From Paenibacillus nanensis (GTDB taxonomy: Bacteria; Bacillota; Bacilli; Paenibacillales; Paenibacillaceae), in assembly GCF_003583765.1 (NCBI RefSeq), contig NZ_QXQA01000001.1:62001-126000 (forward strand): 64,000 nucleotides of DNA. The letters are read 5' to 3'. A program made the position numbers and the translations under genes. The notes under the pieces are model-generated. The model searched no databases and had not been told where the DNA came from. It saw only the letters and a list, made by a program, of their open reading frames with translations. Below, one piece after another: positions 8,782 through 17,552 of this stretch (position 1 is its first letter; every line of letters begins with the position of its first letter).

Positions 8782-9558
8782 ATGCCAATCGCCTTGCAAA
8801 CATCATTTACACGAGAAGAGCTTGAACCGTTAACCGCTCAATTCCGGTTAACTTCCGAGGCTTCGGCGGACCGGGCGCATTCCGTAGCTTCAGCTCGTCT
8901 GCTGGACGAAACGGAATGTGCTGGCTATATTGGCCGGATATCCGGACTGTTCGGCGCAACCGCAGGCTCGGTGGGCGGGTCGCTGTTCGCCAAGCGGTAC
9001 AGCTATATGGCCGCGACGCCGGTGCTGTACGCCATGACCATGTATAACAAAGGGTTGGACGCGTCGATCGAGAACTGCCATGTGGAGTCGATGTTTAGAG
9101 AGGATGGCGTCTGGATACCGAAGCTCCGCTTGAACGACTGGCAGATGAGCGTTGCTGAGGATGGGGGCCGCCATGAATGGCGGGACCGCGTACTCCGCGG
9201 CCTGTTCGCCGGCAACATAGCCAAGCTGTGGCGCGCGATATCGAAGGCGAACCGCGTCTCGGCCGCCACCCTGTGGGAGAATACGGCCGTTAACATCTAC
9301 TGGCTGTATGAGAAAAGAATTGGCGAAGCGGCCGATTCAAGCCAGCAGGCGCGCATCCGAGAAGACTATCATTATTTGCTCTCCGCGCCGGGCGAATTGT
9401 TCGGCGAGAAATCGAACCCGCTGGCCAAGTTCGACTCGCCCAAAGTGACGCTGCCGGATTATGAGCAGCCGCTTCGAATCCGCAAGACCTGTTGTCTCTA
9501 TTATCAGACGGAGGGCGAGCGCTCGTATTGTTCGATTTGCCCGAAGGATAAAGGGTAA
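8782..9558 (+). CDS. FhuF-like siderophore-iron reductase, [2Fe-2S] protein
   Basis: 258 residues starting behind AAGGGAG, 21 bases after the permease gene. The C-terminus carries the FhuF-type cluster pattern C-C-x10-C-x2-C (RKTCCLYYQ ... YCSICPK), which binds a [2Fe-2S] centre. The N-terminal part is the less conserved IucA/FhuF-like helical domain. It is the last gene of the Fur-controlled operon. The expected role is reduction of ferric siderophore in the cytoplasm to release iron. Confidence 0.82.
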   Translation: MPIALQTSFTREELEPLTAQFRLTSEASADRAHSVASARLLDETECAGYIGRISGLFGATAGSVGGSLFAKRYSYMAATPVLYAMTMYNKGLDASIENCHVESMFREDGVWIPKLRLNDWQMSVAEDGGRHEWRDRVLRGLFAGNIAKLWRAISKANRVSAATLWENTAVNIYWLYEKRIGEAADSSQQARIREDYHYLLSAPGELFGEKSNPLAKFDSPKVTLPDYEQPLRIRKTCCLYYQTEGERSYCSICPKDKG

Positions 9559-9665
9559 CCGGGGAGCCCAGGTAGAGAATGTCTCATAGCTGTTTTCTGC
9601 GTTGAAAATGTCAGCCGATGCGTTTATTATTATCCATATCTTACAGAAAAGGAGGCCGACTCGAC

Positions 9666-9761
9666 ATGATCGGAATGTACAACTGCTTAGACGCCGTAAT
9701 GCCGCAACTGAATCGTTTGTTCATTGTCCTTCGGCCTCTACGGGCCCAAGCATTGAAATGA
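9666..9761 (+). CDS. Possible small protein of 31 residues
   Basis: ATG at 9666 lies 10 bases after a very strong AAAAGGAGG and opens a 31-codon frame (MIGMYNCLDAVMPQLN...). The product is partly hydrophobic and not recognised. The gene sits alone between the FhuF-like gene and the terminator at 9818. The main support is the ribosome binding site; it could be a remnant. The surrounding 9559-9817 holds no other gene I can support. Confidence 0.35.
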   Translation: MIGMYNCLDAVMPQLNRLFIVLRPLRAQALK

Positions 9762-9817
9762 CAGGGAATTTTCCGCGCGCTCCAAAGCGGAGGATGCCTT
9801 TGCTTTCACATGCATGA

Positions 9818-9857
9818 AGACCGTAAGCGACCTAGGCTTACGGTCTTTTTGTGTTTT
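9818..9857 (+). terminator. Rho-independent terminator
   Basis: Perfect 11-base stem AGACCGTAAGC/GCTTACGGTCT followed by two T runs. It separates the iron operon region from rtcB. Confidence 0.9.
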
Positions 9858-9901
9858 TTGGAGCCAATCCATCGAATGAGGAAAGGAATCGATCTGTATA
9901 T

Positions 9902-11320
9902 ATGGATACCAACTATTATCGGCGAATCGATCTCCCTGCGGGGGAGCTTCACGTATTCGCTCATCATGACTTATACCATGCCATGGGGGCCAAGGTGCTC
10001 GAGATGGCGAACAACAATTTGCAAATTCCGAATATCCGTTATATGAGCTACACGCCGGACGCCCATGTTGGCGTAGGGACTTGTATCGGAACGACGGCTG
10101 TATGGAGAGCGGAGGAGGGATTCGTGTCGCCGTCTATCGTCGGAAGCGATATCGGCTGCGGGATGAGAGTGCATCTGACGAGCTTACAGGAGAGGGATCT
10201 TCAGGACGTGAAGCTCCGCAGGAAGCTGGTCAAGGCGATCGAGAGGCGGATTCCGGTTGAAAACCACGCGAGAGGCCATTTTTCCGATATCCGGCTGGAG
10301 CATGTGCTGCTGAAAGGACTGCATGGCTTGCCGGGCAAATATGTCCCGGACGCCTATACGCCGCGGAAGGCGACATCCATGACGCATGTGGAAAGCAGCC
10401 GCTTTGCTTTTGACGAAGACGCGTTAAACCGTATCCCGGAGCCGGTATGGCACCGCTCCCATCGCCAGCTGGGCACGCTTGGGGGCGGCAATCATTTTAT
10501 CGAAATCCAGGCCGTCAGCTTGAATGAAGCGAATCGTTCTATTGCGGAGCGGTGGGGGCTGAAGGACGGCCAGGTCGTCGTAATGATCCACTCCGGCTCC
10601 CGGGCCTGGGGCGGTGCGGTGAATCAGTTCAGTGGATCGGAGGTAGCCAAGACGATGAGCAGGCTGGGGCTTGGCACGGCCGATCCTAGGCTTGTCTTTG
10701 CGCCGCTGGACAGCGAAGCCGGGCGGATGTACGCCAACCTGATGTATTCGGCGCTTAATTTTGCCGTTGTGAACCGGCACCTGCTCGCTTACGCCGTGCG
10801 GGACGCGTTTCGGGAAACGTTCGGATCCAAGACGGAGCTAACGACATTGTACGACCTGATGCACAATTACGCTTGCGAGGAAACGCACGGGTCAGATTCT
10901 TATCTCGTTCACCGCAAAGGGACGACCCGCGCGCTGCCGCCCGGACATCCCGGCAACCCGGAGCCTTACAAGGAAACGGGCCATCCCGCGCTTATACCCG
11001 GCTCGATGGGGACGGCGTCTTATTTGATGGCGGGGGTTCCGGAGGGGGCCCGCAATTACTACTCGATTTGCCATGGAGCCGGCCGAGTCCGCTCCCGCAA
11101 CGCGACGAAGCAGCTTGTTACCGTGAATGAATTCGCTTCTTCGCTGCGCATCGGCCAAGACGATGAAATCGTCGTGAATCACCGGGCGCTGGAGGCGATC
11201 ATCGACGAGTCGCCTCAGGCTTACAAAGATGTAGACCAAATTATCGACAGCGTCGTGCAGGCGCGGCTTGCCGACGTCGTCGCCAAGTGCCGTCCGCTTG
11301 CGGCGGTGAAAGGAGTATAA
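9902..11320 (+). CDS. rtcB: RtcB family RNA-splicing ligase
   Basis: 472 residues from ATG 9902, with GAGGAAAGGA upstream. An upstream GTG lies inside the terminator tail and is rejected. RtcB signatures are all present: PDAHVGVGTCIGTT, GSDIGCGM (metal-binding Cys), GGGNHFIE (histidine ligand), HSGSRAWG, and CHGAGR, which holds the His that is guanylylated. RtcB joins 2',3'-cyclic phosphate or 3'-phosphate RNA ends to 5'-OH ends using GTP and Mn2+. No archease or RtcA gene is adjacent. A damaged small gene follows (11322-11472). Confidence 0.93.
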   Translation: MDTNYYRRIDLPAGELHVFAHHDLYHAMGAKVLEMANNNLQIPNIRYMSYTPDAHVGVGTCIGTTAVWRAEEGFVSPSIVGSDIGCGMRVHLTSLQERDLQDVKLRRKLVKAIERRIPVENHARGHFSDIRLEHVLLKGLHGLPGKYVPDAYTPRKATSMTHVESSRFAFDEDALNRIPEPVWHRSHRQLGTLGGGNHFIEIQAVSLNEANRSIAERWGLKDGQVVVMIHSGSRAWGGAVNQFSGSEVAKTMSRLGLGTADPRLVFAPLDSEAGRMYANLMYSALNFAVVNRHLLAYAVRDAFRETFGSKTELTTLYDLMHNYACEETHGSDSYLVHRKGTTRALPPGHPGNPEPYKETGHPALIPGSMGTASYLMAGVPEGARNYYSICHGAGRVRSRNATKQLVTVNEFASSLRIGQDDEIVVNHRALEAIIDESPQAYKDVDQIIDSVVQARLADVVAKCRPLAAVKGV

Positions 11321-11321
11321 G

Positions 11322-11472
11322 ATGACACTAAAAATGATGCCGGCGGAAGATGCATGATGAGGGCAAAGCGAACGTTGAACGGATCATTGACGAAATGAAG
11401 TCGGATCACGCCAAAGGAAAGAGCCGTGAATGGTTAACAGACGAGGAGTCACGAAGGCTCGGGTTTATGTAA
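11322..11472 (+). pseudogene. Small gene downstream of rtcB, apparently frameshifted
   Basis: An ATG at 11322 has an ideal AAAGGAG 6 bases upstream, but its frame stops after 11 codons (MTLKMMPAEDA). Removing one T near 11355 joins it to an open frame reading DEGKANVERIIDEMK ... EWLTDEESRRLGFM, giving a plausible charged helical protein of about 49 residues. Alternatively the second frame begins at its own ATG (11350) with a poor ribosome binding site. The family is not recognised. It would be co-transcribed with rtcB. Confidence 0.45.
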
Positions 11473-11484
11473 GTTACAAAAAAG

Positions 11485-11510
11485 TGAAATGTTTCCACCC
11501 TTGATCCGTA
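11485..11510 (+). promoter_or_regulatory. Candidate ECF-sigma-type promoter
   Basis: TGAAAT, a 16-base spacer and CGTATA closely match the SigW/SigM-type consensus (TGAAAC-N16-CGTA) about 30 bases before the membrane-protein gene at 11543. This suggests induction by cell-envelope stress. Pattern match only. Confidence 0.5.
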
Positions 11511-11542
11511 TATAGGTTAAATAAGGATTAAAGGAGGGGCAT

Positions 11543-12082
11543 ATGGCAAAAGAAGGATTCAACTATTTTTTTTGGGGCTTCTTGTTCGTGATGCTCGACT
11601 TCAGGATTCAGGGCTTTGATATTTTGCCGGACGTGGTGGGGTTTATTCTGTTCGCATTAGGATTTCAGGCGCTTTCCGGTTATAGCGGTTATTTCGTTAA
11701 GGGAAAGATGTATAATCTGGTTATGCTAATCGTCTCCTTGTTCAGCGTTTATGAAAGGCCTGCCCAAGGCGGAGGCATTAACGTTAATCCGCTCGGGATC
11801 CTAGTAGGCCTAGTGTCGCTCGTGCTCATCCTCGTTATCATGCATCATTTGCTAATGGGCATCAAGGAGATGGCGGTGAATCGGGGGCGGTACGACCTGA
11901 AGCAGGAAGCTTCGCAAAAATGGACGTACTTTCTCGTTTTTCAGTCCGCCGGTCTTTTGCTTTATGTTCTCATTCTCATTCCGCCATTGTTCGTCGCAGC
12001 GGCCATCGCTTATTTTATTTGGTCGATCGTGCTGATGGTTATGTTCATGCGGTTTATGAAAGCTTGCGGCGAGCAGCTGTGA
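11543..12082 (+). CDS. Multi-pass membrane protein of unknown function
   Basis: 179 residues behind AAAGGAGGGG. Four to five hydrophobic helices are visible (FFWGFLFVMLDF, VVGFILFALGFQAL, ILVGLVSLVLILVIMH, and two C-terminal helices), with a polar loop MAVNRGRYDLKQEASQKW in the middle. No catalytic motif is seen. A possible ECF-type promoter lies just upstream, which would place it in the envelope-stress response. I do not recognise the family. Confidence 0.75.
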   Translation: MAKEGFNYFFWGFLFVMLDFRIQGFDILPDVVGFILFALGFQALSGYSGYFVKGKMYNLVMLIVSLFSVYERPAQGGGINVNPLGILVGLVSLVLILVIMHHLLMGIKEMAVNRGRYDLKQEASQKWTYFLVFQSAGLLLYVLILIPPLFVAAAIAYFIWSIVLMVMFMRFMKACGEQL

Positions 12083-12196
12083 GGAAGGGCATAGCTGGCT
12101 GATGGGAATCAGATCGCCGCATGATTGACGGATTTCTATTCGACCGCTACGCGGAGGAGTAGCCATATAAGTTTACCTATCCTCTATTAAAAAGCT

Positions 12197-12245
12197 GAAG
12201 CAAGCAGTCTCCGGCATGTTACCGGAAACCGCTTGCTTCATTTTG
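12197..12245. terminator. Bidirectional terminator
   Basis: GAAGCAAGC/GCTTGCTTC arms enclose an inner CCGG/CCGG hairpin, with T runs on both strands. It lies between the convergent membrane-protein and S41 peptidase genes. Confidence 0.85.
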
Positions 12246-12278
12246 CTGCGGACAACGAATTTGTCCAACACGGCAGTT

Positions 12279-13655
12279 CTACTCCGCGAGTTCTATCGCT
12301 TTCGCCATGACCGGATCTCTTCCCGCGTCCAAATCGACTTCGGTGTAGATGACTTCAGCATCCGGCGGTATGCCGGCGCCTTCATAGGACGTTCCGCTAG
12401 CATCCGTATATTTTTCGCCGCTTAACGTAACGAACCATTGATTCGGAAGAATGCCGAACATCATATCGCTGAATATGCCATACGTGGTCTCGCCGATCAC
12501 GGTGACGTTGTCAAGCTCCCCGAACGCCATACGGGTCGTCTCCGCGGCGCTAGCGCTCAAGCGGCTGGTGAGGACGATGACCTTCGAGGCAGTAAACCGT
12601 TGTTCGCTTGGTTCGATATAAATTGGCGTCGGCGGAAGGAAGCTGGCGTATTCCGCATCGTGCCTGGCTGTTTTCGTATAGGCCAATGTTTCGCCGGAAG
12701 CGAAGCGGCTGGCGAGCGCCAAACCGAAGGCGTCCGAGCCGCCACCGTTCAACCGCAAGTCCACGATGATGCGATCCGCGCCGCTTACATGCTGGACGAC
12801 TTGATCGAGAGCCGGGTTCACTTCCTTCATATCGAAATGGTCGAGCGAGTCGACCGCAACATAACCGATGCCCTGTTCAGTCAGTCCGTAACGGATATCC
12901 CCGCCAAGCTGACGGTTTAAGCCTTCGGGGAAGTACGTTTTTCGAATGATTTCTTTTATCTCTTTACTGTGATTCCTATAAAACATCGTTCTAGGGTCTT
13001 CCTCCGCCTTGGAGGAGATCCCCTTCATCCCGACAATCACCTGCGTATGGCCGTCATTGAGCTGCTGAAGCATCTCTTTGAAGATTCGTTTCAGCTCCTT
13101 ATCGGAGGTATCGCTTGTAACTTGCGTGCGGTACTCCTCGTAAAGCTTCTTCCAGTCGGCCGGATGAATCTCGAACAAGGCATAGTTTTCATCGAAGATT
13201 CGCCAGAATGTCTCAAAGCTTTGGACCGGATCCTTAGAGAAACGATTAATACCGGCTTCAGGCATATCATCTATGCGTTCGAAATGTTTCGTATAGCCAA
13301 TGTCATCGATCAATTCGCCATTCTGAAACCGGCCGATCGGCATCGGGCTCCACATGAACAGGTTTAAGAGGGCGTTTCCGTGAAGCTTATCGATCCATAC
13401 CGTTCCATCCTGCTCCATATGGCCGTAGGCGAAAGGCAAAACGGAGCTAGCCGTGTAATTGTAAAGCGTGACATGCTGGTAATCCGTTTCGAGAATATAA
13501 TGGTAGGCTTGCGATTTCCACAACTCGCGGTTGGCCGGGTCCAGATCAGGCGCCTTCCCTAATTGATTCTGCCATACGAAGTAGAGGCTGAGGGCCCCCG
13601 TTATGATAAGCGCGCCCAGTATTCCGCCGGCGATCCGCCAAAGCTTCTTTTTCAT
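12279..13655 (-). CDS. S41 family peptidase, membrane anchored
   Basis: 458 residues. An N-terminal hydrophobic segment (about 8-28, after MKKKLWR) is a signal anchor, so the enzyme acts outside the membrane. The C-terminal half has the S41 (C-terminal processing peptidase) core: IIVDLRLNGGGSDAFGLALA, then VIVLTSRLSASAAETTRMA with the candidate nucleophile Ser, and GETTYGIFSDM. No PDZ domain is obvious, which places it nearer the tail-specific-protease relatives than classic CtpA. The substrate is unknown. It is a single-gene unit. Confidence 0.85.
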   Translation of the reverse strand: MKKKLWRIAGGILGALIITGALSLYFVWQNQLGKAPDLDPANRELWKSQAYHYILETDYQHVTLYNYTASSVLPFAYGHMEQDGTVWIDKLHGNALLNLFMWSPMPIGRFQNGELIDDIGYTKHFERIDDMPEAGINRFSKDPVQSFETFWRIFDENYALFEIHPADWKKLYEEYRTQVTSDTSDKELKRIFKEMLQQLNDGHTQVIVGMKGISSKAEEDPRTMFYRNHSKEIKEIIRKTYFPEGLNRQLGGDIRYGLTEQGIGYVAVDSLDHFDMKEVNPALDQVVQHVSGADRIIVDLRLNGGGSDAFGLALASRFASGETLAYTKTARHDAEYASFLPPTPIYIEPSEQRFTASKVIVLTSRLSASAAETTRMAFGELDNVTVIGETTYGIFSDMMFGILPNQWFVTLSGEKYTDASGTSYEGAGIPPDAEVIYTEVDLDAGRDPVMAKAIELAE

Positions 13656-13779
13656 AAAAGGTTCTCCCGCTCCTTAGTTTACAGTTCCGCTCTCTTTTAT
13701 CCAGATTATACCTTCCTGGGCATTTCCTTTACGCTGGCCTTAGGTCTAAGTCCGCACTGGCCTGCAGAACGGGGAGAAA

Positions 13780-13807
13780 AGAAAAAAAACACGCTCGATG
13801 GCGTGTT
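13780..13807 (-). terminator. Terminator of the membrane cassette
   Basis: On the minus strand AACACGC/GCGTGTT is followed by a run of eight T, just past the stop at 13817. Confidence 0.85.
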
Positions 13808-13816
13808 GGATTAAGC

Positions 13817-14332
13817 TTATCTCACTCGGCGGCGCAACCAGCGCTTTGGCGAAAACACTGCACGGTACGCCGCCAGATGGATGCTCTGCAGAACCAAATA
13901 GATGGGGATGGAGTATAACAGCTTGTAACCGTTCTTGTAGTGGAATAATCCAACCTCTTCGCCAAGCCACTCCACCAATATGGAGAAGCAAGTCCATAAG
14001 GCGATGTACCCGATAACGGTTATTCCATTTATCCTGAGCCGCTCAACGCCATATATAAAGAGATAGCCAAATGGCGAATACATCAAATAGGATAGAATAT
14101 CGAACCATTCATACTTGGACGAATCGCCCGTATCGTATAGATCGAACGGCGGGACGTGGAGGGTATGGTCAAAAATAAGACCGAACGTAACGCCAATCAT
14201 CAAATTAAAAATGGTCTGCAGGGGCGAAAAGGTTTTCGGCAGCAGCCAGATCATCGAGAAGCCTGCAATGATCAATCCAAGAACAAATAGTTCATTACCG
14301 TTAAATTGATTGTCATAAATGATGGTTTTCAT
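13817..14332 (-). CDS. Membrane cassette protein B (copy 1)
   Basis: 171 residues with about five membrane helices. It is clearly related to the protein at 29116-29631. Both start with an acidic segment ending in a NE-x motif, then LLPK, FDxT, a D-x-Y-x3-DSxxYE/D segment, a GYLFIY- or AYFFIY-type helix, an EW motif and a YxxGYKxxY motif near the C-terminus. The start overlaps the preceding gene's stop by 1 base. Function unknown; topology resembles CBO0543-type proteins. Confidence 0.75.
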   Translation of the reverse strand: MKTIIYDNQFNGNELFVLGLIIAGFSMIWLLPKTFSPLQTIFNLMIGVTFGLIFDHTLHVPPFDLYDTGDSSKYEWFDILSYLMYSPFGYLFIYGVERLRINGITVIGYIALWTCFSILVEWLGEEVGLFHYKNGYKLLYSIPIYLVLQSIHLAAYRAVFSPKRWLRRRVR

Positions 14333-14805
14333 TAACGGACCCAGCCCTCCTTCCTAGCCATTCGTTGAAAGAGCCTCCCGAGTACCAAGGTAAATAACAT
14401 GAGCAACAAGATCATGACGGATTCTTTGACGAAATTCCAATCTTTATCGATGAGAATATTATGCCAGCGGAGAGCCAGACCAAGCAGGAGCTGGACGAAG
14501 AACGCGTAGAGCGCAATGCTTATGCGGACGGCGATTTTTGGCGTTGCGAGAAAAACATTGGCAAAGGTGAGCAGGACGAAGGGAACGATAAAGTCGTTAT
14601 GTAAAATCAGGGCGATAAAAGGAAGAATGCCTGTGTTCAGCTGGAAGGATCTCGAATTAAAACCGATAATCGTCAGCTTATTCGTGAGGACGATATCGAT
14701 CGCCATAAATAATAAGGAATTGACGACAAGCGGAAGCTTGCGGAACAGGCCGATGAAGATAAGGATGAATATCCACGCCAAACAAATAAACAGCACAACG
14801 ACCAT
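14332..14805 (-). CDS. Membrane cassette protein A (copy 1)
   Basis: 157 residues with five predicted helices and almost no extramembrane part. It resembles the protein at 28648-29100 in length, order of helices, a K-L-x3-E/N-x-L/F motif after helix 1, a shared LHxxxLIPF- or LHNDFIVPF-type segment and the Trp-rich segment before the last helix. It is the first gene of a two-gene unit. It is not recognised as any named family. Confidence 0.7.
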   Translation of the reverse strand: MVVVLFICLAWIFILIFIGLFRKLPLVVNSLLFMAIDIVLTNKLTIIGFNSRSFQLNTGILPFIALILHNDFIVPFVLLTFANVFLATPKIAVRISIALYAFFVQLLLGLALRWHNILIDKDWNFVKESVMILLLMLFTLVLGRLFQRMARKEGWVR

Positions 14806-14987
14806 AGGCGGCGTTCTTCCTTCCAGGTGTAGCAGTCATACGTATTTTTGCCTTTCATCCGACTAAATATCCGTAAGGATGGGAGACGGAAGAGTCGGAG
14901 TCCGCGTTTGGAAAAAGAACCCGTATTGGCGAATCATGTCGAATCATGTAGAGTGGATAGTAAAACACATAAAGGCGGTGGAGCGGC

Positions 14988-17462
14988 ATGTTATCCTTTT
15001 CCAAACAAATTTTCATCCAGAATGCTCCATTGATCTATCAATTTTTTAAGCAGATGAAGGACCTTATTTTCTTAATGAGCGTCGAACAAGACGGCGGCGC
15101 CATCCAATTCCGCTATGAGCTGATGAATGAAGCGGCATTCCATTCTACGGGCATGACGGAAGAGTCCTATGGCAAAACGATCGAAGAGGTGTTCCCGAAC
15201 GAGTTCGGTGAGTTCCTTCAAGAGCAGACCGCTCGCGCCGTCCGAACGAAACAGCCGGTCATATTTGAGGACAAAATAAGAAATACGGATTATTATGGCG
15301 AATCGATCATCCATCCGATCTTCGATGAACAGGGGAACTGCACCCACGTGTTTACGCTGGTACGGGATATATCGAGGCGAAGAGACGCCGAGCGTGAGCT
15401 GGAGATCAGCCGCCAGCGCTATGAATCTCTGTTTTATCGTCACCCTGATGCCGTATACACCCTCGATTTGGAAGGGAAGCTGCTGAGCGCGAACGAAGCG
15501 TTCGAGAAGGTCGCAGGTTACGCCGTCGCTGAATTGCAGGACAAGCCGCTCCTGCCGATCGTGCAGCCGGAGTATATTGCGGAGACGATTAAGCAATTTC
15601 ATCTGGCGAAGCAAGGCCAGCCGCAATCGTATGAATCCGCTATTATTCATCGAGACGGGCGCCGTGTCGATCTCAATGTGCAGAATATTCCCGTCGTGAC
15701 AGACGGCAATATCGTCGGCGTGTATGGCATTGCCAAAGATATAACGGTCGAGAAGGAGCAGCGGGAGGCGCTGCGCGAAGTGAAGGAGCAGCTCGAAACG
15801 TTCTGGCAGAATACGACCGAGGCTGTCTTTATGCTGGATCGGAACTGTCATATTTTAAAGGCCAATAAAGCGTTTGAGAAGATGTTCGGGTTCTTGGAGC
15901 AAGAGATGATCGGGAAAGACCCAAGGGATCCTCAAGTTTCGATCGTCCCCGATTGTATGGATGATGACCGCGAGGAGATTATCGCCCGGCTTTTAAGGGG
16001 AGAGAAGATCGTCAATCACGAGACGAAACGTATGACGCGAGATGGCCGTCTATTGGACATTTTGGCTTCCTATACGCCGATCTACGATAAGAAGGGCACC
16101 ATTCTCGGCACAACGGTATTTTACCGCGATATCACCGAGCGGAAGCTCGCCGTGAAAGAGCTGAAACAAAGCGAAGAGAAATACCGGCTGATCGCGGAAA
16201 ATATGACGGATCTGATCGCGATTGTGGATCCGGACTTGAAGGTGACCTATGCTTCGCCTTCGTATTTGACGGTGCTTGGCGTCAATCCGATTGAGTATGA
16301 AGAGAACATGGCCGGCAATTTGGTCGATGCGGCCTATCAGAAGGCTGTTTTGGCAAAATATAAAGAACTAATGGAAACCAAAAGGCCCGTCGCTTTTGAA
16401 ACGAAATTAGAGCTGAACAATCCGGATGGGCTGCCGTTATATGTAGAGACGTTCGCTAATCCGATCCTTGATGCGGATGGACATATTGAGAAAATATTAT
16501 GCGTCTCGCGTGATGTCAGCCGAAGGAAGCTTATCGAAGAAGCCTTGAAGGAAAGCGAAGAGCGTTTCCGGTTGATTGCGGAAAATACGCTTGATGTCAT
16601 TAAACTGCTCGATCCGAACGGCATTCATACGTATGCGTCTCCGTCGCATCATATCGTGCTCGGCTTTGAGCCGTCCGACTATTTGGGGAAGACGATCTTT
16701 ATGGATACGCATCCCGAGGACTTTATGAAGCTGCAGCAGGCCTTTGTCCGGTTAACGTTATCGAAGGAAGCGGAGAAGGTTGTGATCCGCAAGCAGACGG
16801 CGGGCGGAGATTGGATCTGGATGGATGCAAGCATGACACCGGTGTTAACCAAAGACGGCCGGCTGAATCATATCTTGGTCGTTTCGCGTGACGTTACCGA
16901 CCATATGGAGCATGAGAAGCTGCTGCAGTACATGGCTTATCATGACTCATTAACCGGTCTGCCGAATCGGCGCTTGATTATGAGTCGGCTGGAGCAGTTA
17001 ATCGCTTCGAACCGTGAAAGTAAAAAGACATTTGCCGTGCTTGTGCTGGATTGCGATCACTTCAAGGATATTAACGACTCGCTTGGACATGATTATGGAG
17101 ATCAAGTCATTAAGGGGTTCGCGAAGCGTCTTCAGAGCTGCATTAGGGAAAGCGATGTCATTTCCGGTTCGACAACAACGGTGTCCCGTCTCGGCGGAGA
17201 TGAGTTCGTTATTCTTCTGCAGGACCTTCGGGAGGAGGCGCATGCGCTCAATGTTGCCGAACGAATTTTGGAAGCGATTCGCGAGCCATGGAGCATCGAG
17301 GGCGTAGACCTGCGGATTACGACAAGTATTGGAGTAGCCTTCTTTAATGGAACGGACTGCCTGGATCCGAAGAAATTGATTAAACACGCGGACTTTGCCC
17401 TTTATCAAGCCAAGGAAGCGGGACGAAATACGTACGCGGTCTATGAGCAGCCTCCGGAATAG
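14988..17462 (+). CDS. Diguanylate cyclase with five PAS domains
   Basis: 824 residues, no membrane segment, so cytoplasmic. Five PAS-type sensor repeats cover roughly residues 20-125, 135-250, 260-380, 390-510 and 515-640; several end in the typical DISRR, DITER and DVSRR linkers. The GGDEF domain (about 650-815) starts with HDSLTGLPNRR and keeps an intact active-site GGDEF, so it should make cyclic di-GMP. There is no EAL domain. An RESD inhibitory-site-like motif is present, but a seven-residue ISGSTTT stretch separates it from GGDEF. The ribosome binding site is AAGGCGGTGGAG; the gene stands alone. Confidence 0.9.
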   Translation: MLSFSKQIFIQNAPLIYQFFKQMKDLIFLMSVEQDGGAIQFRYELMNEAAFHSTGMTEESYGKTIEEVFPNEFGEFLQEQTARAVRTKQPVIFEDKIRNTDYYGESIIHPIFDEQGNCTHVFTLVRDISRRRDAERELEISRQRYESLFYRHPDAVYTLDLEGKLLSANEAFEKVAGYAVAELQDKPLLPIVQPEYIAETIKQFHLAKQGQPQSYESAIIHRDGRRVDLNVQNIPVVTDGNIVGVYGIAKDITVEKEQREALREVKEQLETFWQNTTEAVFMLDRNCHILKANKAFEKMFGFLEQEMIGKDPRDPQVSIVPDCMDDDREEIIARLLRGEKIVNHETKRMTRDGRLLDILASYTPIYDKKGTILGTTVFYRDITERKLAVKELKQSEEKYRLIAENMTDLIAIVDPDLKVTYASPSYLTVLGVNPIEYEENMAGNLVDAAYQKAVLAKYKELMETKRPVAFETKLELNNPDGLPLYVETFANPILDADGHIEKILCVSRDVSRRKLIEEALKESEERFRLIAENTLDVIKLLDPNGIHTYASPSHHIVLGFEPSDYLGKTIFMDTHPEDFMKLQQAFVRLTLSKEAEKVVIRKQTAGGDWIWMDASMTPVLTKDGRLNHILVVSRDVTDHMEHEKLLQYMAYHDSLTGLPNRRLIMSRLEQLIASNRESKKTFAVLVLDCDHFKDINDSLGHDYGDQVIKGFAKRLQSCIRESDVISGSTTTVSRLGGDEFVILLQDLREEAHALNVAERILEAIREPWSIEGVDLRITTSIGVAFFNGTDCLDPKKLIKHADFALYQAKEAGRNTYAVYEQPPE

Positions 17463-17552
17463 CTTGCACTTGCAATGCAGGAAATATCTAAGTGTGTAAA
17501 GCCCTCTCTAAGGTGAGAAGCTATTAGCCAATCCCATTAAGGAGGGTTCGTC

